64,000 bases of DNA, taken from positions 248,001 through 312,000 of the forward strand of contig NZ_AWGF01000004.1 in assembly GCF_000495855.1 (NCBI RefSeq), given 5' to 3'. The position numbers were made by a program, and so were the translations under genes. This DNA is from Asticcacaulis sp. YBE204 (GTDB lineage: Bacteria; Pseudomonadota; Alphaproteobacteria; Caulobacterales; Caulobacteraceae). Shown here one piece after another: positions 57,761 to 64,000 of this stretch. Numbering within the stretch: the stretch's first letter is position 1; each line of letters begins with the position of its first letter. Under the pieces are notes generated by a model. It did not search any database. It saw only the letters and a list, made by a program, of their open reading frames with translations, and had not been told where the DNA came from.

Positions 57761-58705
57761 TTAATTGGCGGCGCTCATATTGATGCTGCCGTTGACCCCG
57801 TTCGGGAAAAAGCCACCGCGACCGATAGCCAGATTGTTGAGATAGACGATGTTGAGCACCTGTCCCGGCGAACGGCTGTAGGCGATGCCGTTGGCGTCCA
57901 GCGGCACGACGTTCGAGGCGCCGCCGGTGCCGGTCAGGCCCTGATCGATGTCCGACGCGCCGTCGAGTGAGTCCCGGGCATTGGAGATCTTGTCGGCGGA
58001 CGCGATCAGCGCCGGGGTGTCGATCCCCTTGCCATACAGGACCGTGCGGACCAGTCCGGCGTGGTAGGCTTCGGCGGCCAGAAGGCCCGCAGCGGCTTCG
58101 AGATAGGCCTTGCTCTGGACGATCGGCGATGCGCCCTTATAGGCGGTGACGCCGACGTCTTCGAAAATGAAGGCTCCCAGAAGGAAATTCTCGTCATTGG
58201 CATAGGGGTCGAAGGCGACACCCGGACCGACCAGACCGGCGGCACGGGCGGCAGCCGAAAAGGCGCCCGTGGCGCTGGCACCGACATCGATGGCCGGGCT
58301 GGCGACCGCACCGGCGCCCAGCGCCGTGCGCAGGAACTGCACGTGGGCGATTTCGTCTGCGGCGATTTCCTTGGCGTAGGCGGCAACGACGGGATCGGTG
58401 AAATTGACTTTGCGACCGCCGATGACGGCGCCCTGCGTCCCTGTGCCGGTCAGCATGCTGTTCGGCAGGCCCGCGCCAGTGGCGGCATAGGAGTAAAACT
58501 GCGCCTCAAGATATTCGAGATTGAGGGCGAAGTTCAGCACATCGACATCGGTTATGGTCGACTGAGCCGCTGCCATTTGGGGGATGGCCGCCGCACCCGC
58601 AGCAAACGCCGCTGCCCCGGTCATGGCCTTGAAGAAGTCTCGTCTTTCGTTTCGGCGTTCCACTCTGGCGTCAAGTGCGCCCATTACTTCACTTGGGTCG
58701 GTCAT
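57761..58705 (-). CDS. Tat-exported ferritin-like protein (paralogue 2)
   Basis: A 314-residue paralogue, very similar throughout ([60 protein letters not shown]). Its leader ([21 protein letters not shown] ... MAAAQ) is cleaved by signal peptidase I type rules, without the lipobox Cys of paralogue 1. So the pair would be one soluble periplasmic and one membrane-anchored form. Metal-ligand Glu and His are intact. A 26-base gap links it to paralogue 1 in one operon, upstream of mntH. Confidence 0.86.
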   Translation of the reverse strand: MTDPSEVMGALDARVERRNERRDFFKAMTGAAAFAAGAAAIPQMAAAQSTITDVDVLNFALNLEYLEAQFYSYAATGAGLPNSMLTGTGTQGAVIGGRKVNFTDPVVAAYAKEIAADEIAHVQFLRTALGAGAVASPAIDVGASATGAFSAAARAAGLVGPGVAFDPYANDENFLLGAFIFEDVGVTAYKGASPIVQSKAYLEAAAGLLAAEAYHAGLVRTVLYGKGIDTPALIASADKISNARDSLDGASDIDQGLTGTGGASNVVPLDANGIAYSRSPGQVLNIVYLNNLAIGRGGFFPNGVNGSINMSAAN

Positions 58706-58829
58706 ATTGGCACTTCCATAATTAAATTAATCACGCATATTTAAATACGACTGGAATGTGCTTTTAGATTTCTGATTTGATTTATTTTTATACTTATTAA
58801 ATACTTACGATAAATTGTTGTGTATTTGA

Positions 58830-58860
58830 TGCGCTCGGCCGGTTTTGGCGGCCGAGCGCA
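58830..58860 (-). terminator. Hairpin after the beta-barrel gene
   Basis: TGCGCTCGGCC and GGCCGAGCGCA form a perfect 11-bp stem with a 9-base loop, 8 bases after the stop of the minus-strand barrel gene. The following minus sequence is A/T rich (ATCAAATACAC) but not a pure T run. Confidence 0.65.
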
Positions 58861-58867
58861 GGCCGGA

Positions 58868-59695
58868 CTACATCGCGCCGAAGCGGAAATTGACGGTCAG
58901 CATGACCGAGTCGAGCTTGAAGGTGTCTTCGGTGCGACGCATGTCGGTGCCCGACTTATTGACAATGATGAAGGGATTGGTCGGCAAGGCATTGCCCGGA
59001 CCGGCGCGGACGGTGATGCCGTCGTCGTCCAGCGAGGTATGCAGATATTCCAGCCCGACGCTCCAGTGGTCGCCGAAACGCTTTTCGATACCCAGTCCGA
59101 CCTGATAGCCCTTGCCATCGTCGCCATTGGTGGCGGTGAAGCTGTTGAGCCCGTTGGTCGTGCTGAACGTCCGATGCAGATCGGCCTGAGCATAACCGGC
59201 GGTGACATAGGGCAGCCATGTGCCGAGATCGTAACCGGCGCGGGCGCGGACAGAGTTCAGCGATCTGATCTCGCGCGTAAAGCTGTAGCCGGCGGGCGTC
59301 GTCGAGAAGGCCGAAACGCTGTCTGAGGCGTCGATGGCGCTGACTTCGCCCACGAGGCCGAAGACGAAGGAGCCCATCTGCCAGTCATAGCCCAGACGGA
59401 CGCTGAGGTTTTCCTCGCTGCCGTCCTCGGTGCATCCCGCCGCCGGTGCCGTGCCGACATATTTGCCGTCGCAAAAGCCCGGCGAGAAGGCGTTGACATT
59501 AGCCGTCGTATTGACGGTGTCGCCATAATTGCCATCGAGATTGGTGTCGAAAACGACGGTCTCGTCGCTTTCCTTGACTTTTGTGTCGCCGATGGCCACG
59601 CCCATATAGGGCCCTGACCAGGTCTGAGCGGTGGCGCCTGACGCGCCCAGCACGGCGGATGCAGCGAGAAGGCCGGTTATCGCAAAACGTATCAT
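58868..59695 (-). CDS. Outer-membrane beta-barrel protein (opacity-like)
   Basis: A 275-residue protein: signal peptide MIRFAITGLLAASAVLGASG..AQ, then the start TWSGPYMGVAIGD typical of Hbp/OmpA-like opacity barrels, strands LSVRLGYDWQMGSFVFGLVGEVSAI, VRARAGYDLGTWLPYVTAGYAQ, QVGLGIEKRFGDHWSVGLEYLHT and SVMLTVNFRFGAM. A loop holds two Cys (FCDGKYVG ... GCTED). AGGGG 7 bases upstream supports the start. A role in adhesion or envelope integrity is common; not known here. Confidence 0.86.
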   Translation of the reverse strand: MIRFAITGLLAASAVLGASGATAQTWSGPYMGVAIGDTKVKESDETVVFDTNLDGNYGDTVNTTANVNAFSPGFCDGKYVGTAPAAGCTEDGSEENLSVRLGYDWQMGSFVFGLVGEVSAIDASDSVSAFSTTPAGYSFTREIRSLNSVRARAGYDLGTWLPYVTAGYAQADLHRTFSTTNGLNSFTATNGDDGKGYQVGLGIEKRFGDHWSVGLEYLHTSLDDDGITVRAGPGNALPTNPFIIVNKSGTDMRRTEDTFKLDSVMLTVNFRFGAM

Positions 59696-60085
59696 ATAGC
59701 GCCCCTGAATGGCTGAAATAAATGAAGTCAGAGGCACTACGGCACAGCATCGAAAAAAGATGTGGTGTCAGATTTTTTATTTAGCGTTTTATCCGGGATC
59801 GAACATGAAGGCGTTCGTCCGCATTGGGCGCATTTCTGTAGATCGAGTTAAATAAAATGATCTTTCGAAGCGCCCGAAAAAATCGAATGGCCATTTAACA
59901 GGCCTCAGGTTGCGTGATAGCCAACATGCGACAGCTCAAAGCGGTCGCGACCTGCGTTTTTTGCTTTATATAGTCGCGACGTTGCCCCAAAATCTAACCT
60001 GATAGTAGGGAGTTCCGCGCCTGGCATCGGTGATGTCCGCTTTCGGGCGCCGCGCGAACTTAACTATCTGAATAGAAAAAGGAAA
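59696..60085. other. Gene-free gap between the barrel gene and tRNA-Val
   Basis: About 390 bases with no convincing gene. The stretch 59760-59890 is AT-rich (TTTTTTATTTAGCG, TTAAATAAAATG) and probably carries the barrel promoter. I saw no clear repeat or operator in it. Confidence 0.4.
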
Positions 60086-60160
<75 letters not shown>

Positions 60161-60442
60161 ACTTCTGTGCCACGCTTGCCGCGAGGGCGATGCGTGTCTG
60201 CGAGGAGCGGGTGTATAACTGCCCAATGTGGCGGTGGCAAGAGCCTTTACCATCAAAAATGTGGAAAAGAGTGGATGTACGACGGCGCGCGCAATTTATG
60301 GCTGTGTAAGGACGAACCCTGGAATTCAAAGCCGCGTTTTGACTCGGCGTCCCTTAAAGTAACGCCGTTTTTCAACTGTGAAACGCGGGTTTCTTATTTC
60401 CGCCCCATTGCGTCTGTGAATGACGCTCAGGGTAGGAAAAAA

Positions 60443-61687
60443 ATGGAAGCTTTAAGATTTCTGAGGACGCATGTCGCGTCCGGCTGGAAATACAGCGTGT
60501 TTGTCGCCTTGTGTGCGCTGCCTGTGGTGGCCAGCGTTCTGGAAAAATTCACACGACGCCGGTGGGTATTCATGGATGCCGATGCGGTGATCTGCGCGGC
60601 TCAGGCCGTGGCGGCGGGGTATTCGCCCTATGCCGAGGGTGTGGCCTGTCCAGGGCTGGCGCCGGCGCCTTTCGTCTATGCGCCCCAGATCGCCCACGCG
60701 CTGGCCCCGCTGGTGGACGCCTTGGGCGCATTGGAAGCGCGTAACCTTTACCTGTGTGCGTTGCTGTTGCCCACAACGCTCTTTCTGATCTGGTTCGCTC
60801 TGTTCAGAGCCAATCCGGATCTGCCGCGTCATTATCGCTGGCTGGCCTTTGCCGCCCTGTCGCCCATGACCTTCGTTTGCGCCAATATCGGCATTGTCAT
60901 GCATGGGAGTGTTCTGGCCAGTCTCCTTCTGTTCCGGCAGCGCTGGCCGTTCGTACTGGTGGTTCTGATTTGCACCTATATCAAGCCGACCTTCATGGGC
61001 TATTTCGTCGTTCTGCTGATGGAGAACCGCCCTCTGGGGGCCTGTATGCGCCGTTTTGTCTTCGCCTGTGTGGCGGGCGTCTCAACGGTCCTGCTGACGA
61101 TCCACGGGGCCGGAGAGTCGCGCGCAGCATGGCGGCAGGCCCTGAACGGCGTCGCAATCGAAGCGCAGCCGGGTCTTGGTCTGTTTGCCCGCTTGTCATG
61201 GCTGGGCATAGACACCGGAAGTCCGGCGGCTCTGGGGATCGGTTTGATCTTCATCGCGGCAATGATCATGGCGGGCGTGGTCATAGCTCGTACCGGGAAC
61301 CGCAGCGAAGACCATCGCCTTATATTGGGGATGGGGGTAGCGGTCTTATGCAATCCGCGCCTGATGGATTACGACATGGTGCTGCTGGTACCCTATGCGG
61401 CGCTTCTGGGGCAGTCGATCGGTGGGCTCAGGGGGCGTATTCTGCGATTCAACCTGTCGTGGGGGTTGGTTCTGCCGCTTGCCGCAGGGGCCCTGGCCTA
61501 TCTGTTCCACGTCAATCCGTATCAGCGGACCCACGTCGCCATGTTCGCGTTTTCGGTCCTGACGCTGATTATCGGCTGGCGTCTGTGGCAAGCGAATGGC
61601 GTTGCCCGGACAGCGGTGCGTGCATATATCGACCGGCTCAGAACGGTGCCGCTGAAAGTGCCTATACGATTCCAGCGTAAGGCTTAA
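60443..61687 (+). CDS. Polytopic GT87-like membrane glycosyltransferase (DUF2029 type)
   Basis: A 414-residue protein with about ten membrane spans. The first loop contains DADAVICAAQAVAAGYSPYAEG, the acidic/PY motif typical of GT-C glycosyltransferases that use polyprenyl-phosphate sugars, and a later loop reads NPRLMDYDMVLLVPYAAL. I place the start at 60443 because AGGAAAA lies six bases upstream. A frame open from 60167 has no membrane-protein character. Its stop overlaps a remnant of a second cpdR. Envelope glycan synthesis is the likely role; the sugar is unknown. Confidence 0.78.
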   Translation: MEALRFLRTHVASGWKYSVFVALCALPVVASVLEKFTRRRWVFMDADAVICAAQAVAAGYSPYAEGVACPGLAPAPFVYAPQIAHALAPLVDALGALEARNLYLCALLLPTTLFLIWFALFRANPDLPRHYRWLAFAALSPMTFVCANIGIVMHGSVLASLLLFRQRWPFVLVVLICTYIKPTFMGYFVVLLMENRPLGACMRRFVFACVAGVSTVLLTIHGAGESRAAWRQALNGVAIEAQPGLGLFARLSWLGIDTGSPAALGIGLIFIAAMIMAGVVIARTGNRSEDHRLILGMGVAVLCNPRLMDYDMVLLVPYAALLGQSIGGLRGRILRFNLSWGLVLPLAAGALAYLFHVNPYQRTHVAMFAFSVLTLIIGWRLWQANGVARTAVRAYIDRLRTVPLKVPIRFQRKA

Positions 61688-61726
61688 GCCGCGATCGGGC
61701 GTTCGACTTTGGTGACGATTTCGCGC
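61686..61726 (-). pseudogene. Remnant of a second cpdR 3' end
   Basis: These 41 bases match the last 41 bases of cpdR (61796-61836) at 39 of 41 positions and in the same orientation. Translated on the minus strand they give REIVTKVERPIAA and a stop, against REIVTEVERLIAA in cpdR. No further cpdR similarity follows, and the remnant abuts the glycosyltransferase stop. It is a direct repeat of 110-base period. Confidence 0.75.
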
Positions 61727-61793
61727 CCGCGCTCAAGCAGCGCAGCGGTAGCGCCACTTAAAAAACATCTGCGCGTGACAGGTACGCGGCGAC

Positions 61794-62150
61794 TCAAGCC
61801 GCGATCAGGCGTTCGACTTCGGTGACGATTTCGCGCAGATGCACGGGCTTTTCCAGCACCTTGGCTTCCGGCGAGGCCTTTTGCGCGTTGAGCGCCACGG
61901 CGGCAAAGCCGGTGATGAACATGATCTTCAGGCCCGGCTGGCGTTGCGAGGCGATCTTGGCAACCTCGATGCCGTCGGCGCCGGGCATGACGATGTCGGT
62001 CAGCAAGAGGTCGAAGGGCCCCTGATCCAGAGCTTCGATGGCGGTGTCGCCGTCGGGACAGCTGATGACGTCGTAGCCTGCGCGTTGCAGGGCCCGCGTC
62101 AGGAAGCTGCGCACGGAATCTTCGTCTTCGGCCAGAAGAATCTTGGTCAT
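61794..62150 (-). CDS. cpdR: Single-domain response regulator CpdR
   Basis: A 118-residue receiver domain: acidic pocket LLAEDEDSV, phospho-acceptor Asp51 in LLLTDIVMPGADGIEVAK, Thr in FITGFAAVAL and Lys in VLEKPVHLREIV. The FITGFAAVALN and KPVHLREIV pattern is that of CpdR, which when unphosphorylated directs ClpXP to the pole to degrade cell-cycle regulators in Caulobacter. It has no output domain. The neighbouring copy of its 3' end (61686-61726) suggests past rearrangement. Confidence 0.92.
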   Translation of the reverse strand: MTKILLAEDEDSVRSFLTRALQRAGYDVISCPDGDTAIEALDQGPFDLLLTDIVMPGADGIEVAKIASQRQPGLKIMFITGFAAVALNAQKASPEAKVLEKPVHLREIVTEVERLIAA

Positions 62151-62316
62151 AAGCCCTCGGTTATCTGCACGGTCGTCGTGAAAATGTTTGCGATTGTCGG
62201 AGCGCTTTCAAAAAAGCGCTGCGGAACCGCCAGCCCCGTCGTTTCAGACTAGATCATTATGGACGGAGTGTAAATTAGGGGTGAAGAAAGCGCAGATATG
62301 TCCTATCAAACCTTTA

Positions 62317-63180
62317 ATGCCGTCCGACAGTCTCCACAGCTTTAGCGATGCGCCCCCCGCCGCCGACCTGCGCCGACCGGTAAGGGAAAGCCGCGCGCTG
62401 GTGTTCGGCGTCCCGCATTCCGGTACCTATCTGCCCGACGATTTCGTCGCCGCGTCGCCGTTCGAGGTCGCGCGCCTGCGTTCGACCGAGGACGCCTTCG
62501 TCGATCAGCTGATCGGCTTCGAGACGCAGGACGATATCTGGGCGGTGCGCGGAAATTACGGGCGCGCCTATGTCGACGTGAACCGGCACCCACTGGAACT
62601 GGACCCCAAGCTGATCAAGGGGCCTTTGCCGAAGGGCAGCCTCAGCCATACCCTGCGCGTCAAGTCGGGCTACGGCGTGATACCGCGCTGCCTGACGGGT
62701 CAGGTCGAGATCCACAACCAGCCCCTGACCTATGCCGAGGCCCTGACGCGTCTGACGCGCGTACACGCCCCCTATCACCGGGCCTTGCAGACGGCCCTGA
62801 GCGAGGCCAGGGCGGCGCATGGGCACGTGACCCTCATCGACTGGCACTCGATGCCGTCGGGGACGCTGCGCAATACGCCTGGAGCTTTGGCTGACATCGT
62901 GCTGGGCGACCTGCACGGCGAAGCCTGTGCGCCGGAACTGACCGCCTTCGTGAAGCGGCATCTGGAAGGGCAGGGGTTTCGCGTAGCGCTCAACCATCCT
63001 TTCGCGGGAGGGTATGTGCTGGAACACTATGCCGACCGGCACAAGGGCGTCGAGGCTTTGCAGATCGAGATCAATCGCGGCCTCTATATGGACGAGGCTG
63101 CCCTGACCCTGCTGCCGAAAGCGGCGACGGTGAAGGCCGCGCTGATGGCCCTGATCGCGGTGTTGAAAGCGCGTCTCTGA
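62317..63180 (+). CDS. N-formylglutamate amidohydrolase family protein
   Basis: A 287-residue enzyme: FGVPHSGTYLPDDF, DAFVDQLI, YVDVNRHPLELD, VTLIDWHSMPSGT, DIVLGDLHGEAC and VEALQIEINRGLYMDE with the conserved metal-site His, Asp and Glu. The family hydrolyses N-formyl-L-glutamate in histidine breakdown or acts on related amides; no hut genes are nearby, so the substrate is uncertain. The start at 62317 lacks a clear ribosome site; GTG at 62281 and earlier frames are open. Confidence 0.86.
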   Translation: MPSDSLHSFSDAPPAADLRRPVRESRALVFGVPHSGTYLPDDFVAASPFEVARLRSTEDAFVDQLIGFETQDDIWAVRGNYGRAYVDVNRHPLELDPKLIKGPLPKGSLSHTLRVKSGYGVIPRCLTGQVEIHNQPLTYAEALTRLTRVHAPYHRALQTALSEARAAHGHVTLIDWHSMPSGTLRNTPGALADIVLGDLHGEACAPELTAFVKRHLEGQGFRVALNHPFAGGYVLEHYADRHKGVEALQIEINRGLYMDEAALTLLPKAATVKAALMALIAVLKARL

Positions 63181-63189
63181 ATTTCGGCT

Positions 63190-63219
63190 AAAAAAAAGCC
63201 GCGCTACACGAGCGCGGCT
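63190..63219 (-). terminator. Rho-independent terminator on the minus strand
   Basis: AGCCGCGCT and AGCGCGGCT form a 9-bp stem with a 5-base loop, and eight Ts follow on the minus strand. It ends transcripts coming from the DUF599 gene. On the plus strand it lies just after the amidohydrolase stop. Confidence 0.85.
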
Positions 63220-63394
63220 AAAGTCTACAGGGAGGAAACGCCCAGGAAGGGCAATCGATGCGAACATCGAACAACTTCAATTTAGTTTGCGGTGCGAAAT
63301 TTAGCAAGTGCGAAAACGGAATTGTATGATCACGTATCGTTACAATCGTTCCGTATGGAACCATTATTTTCGTGAGAATCCTTTGTTTATTTTA

Positions 63395-64000
63395 TCAAAC
63401 GTTTTGAGACCTTGCGTTTTGATTATCCGTAGCCGCCGTTTGCGGCGCGGTATCGGGTTCCGGTTCCACGATGCCGTCATAGATCGGGCGTGTCCGCGTG
63501 GGGTAGGGGTGGTCTTCAAGTAATTCGCGCATCCGACGAAGACCGCGTGCCGCCTGCGAGCGCGATTGCCGCCATGCCAGAAGAATGGTCGCGCCGACGC
63601 TGGCGATAGCCAGAGGCAGGGGGCCGAACAGCCACGCCCCGGCGGCGAGCGAGAAGTAATATCCGCGCACCCCCTGCGAGAAGTTGGACATGGCGGGCTC
63701 GAAGATATCGGAGACGGCGGCACTGAACTCCTGACCGGTCTTTTCATCGACGTTTTCTGGAATGGCCCCCATAGCCGCGACGGCATAGTTGGTCTGACGC
63801 AAGGCCCAGATGAAGTTCAGCAGGCCGCGCGCCAGACAGACGATGACGAGGCCGAACTTCATCAGGAACAGGGCCGAGGACGAGGTGTCGATCCCCAGAG
63901 CATGGACGCTGGTGTAGGACAGGTCTTCGGTAAAGATCGCCCCGGCCACCGCCGCGATCAGGATCAGGTTGGCCGAGGCGAAGAAGCTCATCGAATTGAC
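63395..64000 (-). CDS. DUF599 membrane protein, 5' end beyond window
   Basis: The frame runs from the stop at 63395 through the right edge. The conserved DUF599 block FFASANLILIAAVAGAIF lies near the edge, and that block sits in the middle of the family, so the start is outside. Membrane spans are seen at KFGLVIVCLARGLLNFIWALRQ and GAWLFGPLPLAIASVGATILLA. The C-terminal tail is hydrophilic (YPTRTRPIYDGIVEPEPDTA). Function of the family is unknown. An ATG at 63991 is internal, not the start. Confidence 0.8.
   Translation of the reverse strand, partial: VNSMSFFASANLILIAAVAGAIFTEDLSYTSVHALGIDTSSSALFLMKFGLVIVCLARGLLNFIWALRQTNYAVAAMGAIPENVDEKTGQEFSAAVSDIFEPAMSNFSQGVRGYYFSLAAGAWLFGPLPLAIASVGATILLAWRQSRSQAARGLRRMRELLEDHPYPTRTRPIYDGIVEPEPDTAPQTAATDNQNARSQNV

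Overview
The window looks like chromosome from a free-living alphaproteobacterium of the order Caulobacterales, most likely Asticcacaulis or a close relative. The reasons are a roughly 60 % GC composition, a Caulobacter-type Weimberg xylose gene set (xylX, xylB, xylC), a SigF/NrsF-bufferin operon, a CpdR-type receiver, a large Caulobacter/Xanthomonas-type TonB receptor and dispersed palindromic repeats. I see no prophage, insertion sequence, CRISPR array or rRNA operon; there is one tRNA. This assignment comes from reading protein motifs, not from a search.

Layout. 1-2.9 kb: housekeeping (carA, a cold-shock gene with a long leader, small proteins). 2.9-20.3 kb: a sugar catabolic island. It holds a GH29 alpha-L-fucosidase and a GH43 enzyme, a LacI repressor, xylX-xylB-xylC with an aldose 1-epimerase, then a non-phosphorylating L-fucose pathway: FucP-type symporter, mutarotase, aldo/keto-reductase dehydrogenase, lactonase, split UxaA-type dehydratase, 2-keto-3-deoxy-L-fuconate dehydrogenase and an IclR regulator. 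A Gfo/Idh/MocA sugar dehydrogenase follows. 20.3-23.4 kb: nuclease-like protein, cytidine deaminase, pyruvate kinase. 23.4-31.7 kb: an uptake locus with a long palindrome-rich leader, a 1001-residue TonB receptor, a tryptophan-halogenase-like flavoprotein, a second FucP-family transporter and a ROK sugar kinase.

31.7-42.2 kb: two tandem secreted paralogues of unknown function, then the alpha-E / circularly permuted ATP-grasp / transglutaminase system, in which one transglutaminase is fused to a class II amidotransferase-like domain lacking its N-terminal cysteine. 42.2-46.8 kb: two Sel1-repeat proteins and three tandem SIMPL-domain paralogues, the third carrying a TonB-receptor plug-like segment. 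46.8-50 kb: beta-barrel protein, patatin, Rrf2 regulator, thymidine kinase. 50-55.2 kb: two ECF sigma systems back to back. One is sigF-nrsF-bufABCD (copper-binding bufferin peptide and its maturation enzymes), with matching TGTAACC-N16-CGTA promoters before sigF and bufA. The other is an ECF factor with a cupin anti-sigma. 55.2-60 kb: mntH with a 34-residue membrane ORF behind it, two Tat-exported ferritin-like proteins and a beta-barrel. 60-64 kb: tRNA-Val, a GT87-like membrane protein, cpdR plus a remnant of a second cpdR 3' end, an N-formylglutamate amidohydrolase and a truncated DUF599 gene.

How it fits together. Secreted glycosidases release fucose and pentoses. A TonB receptor and MFS symporters take up sugars, and oxidative NAD(P)-dependent routes convert them to central intermediates. 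Recurrent operator palindromes (TTGTC-N-GACAA before three transcription units and TGG-AGCGCT-TCA-type sites before two) suggest the sugar loci are co-regulated by GntR- and LacI-type factors. Only the LacI and IclR regulators are encoded inside the window.
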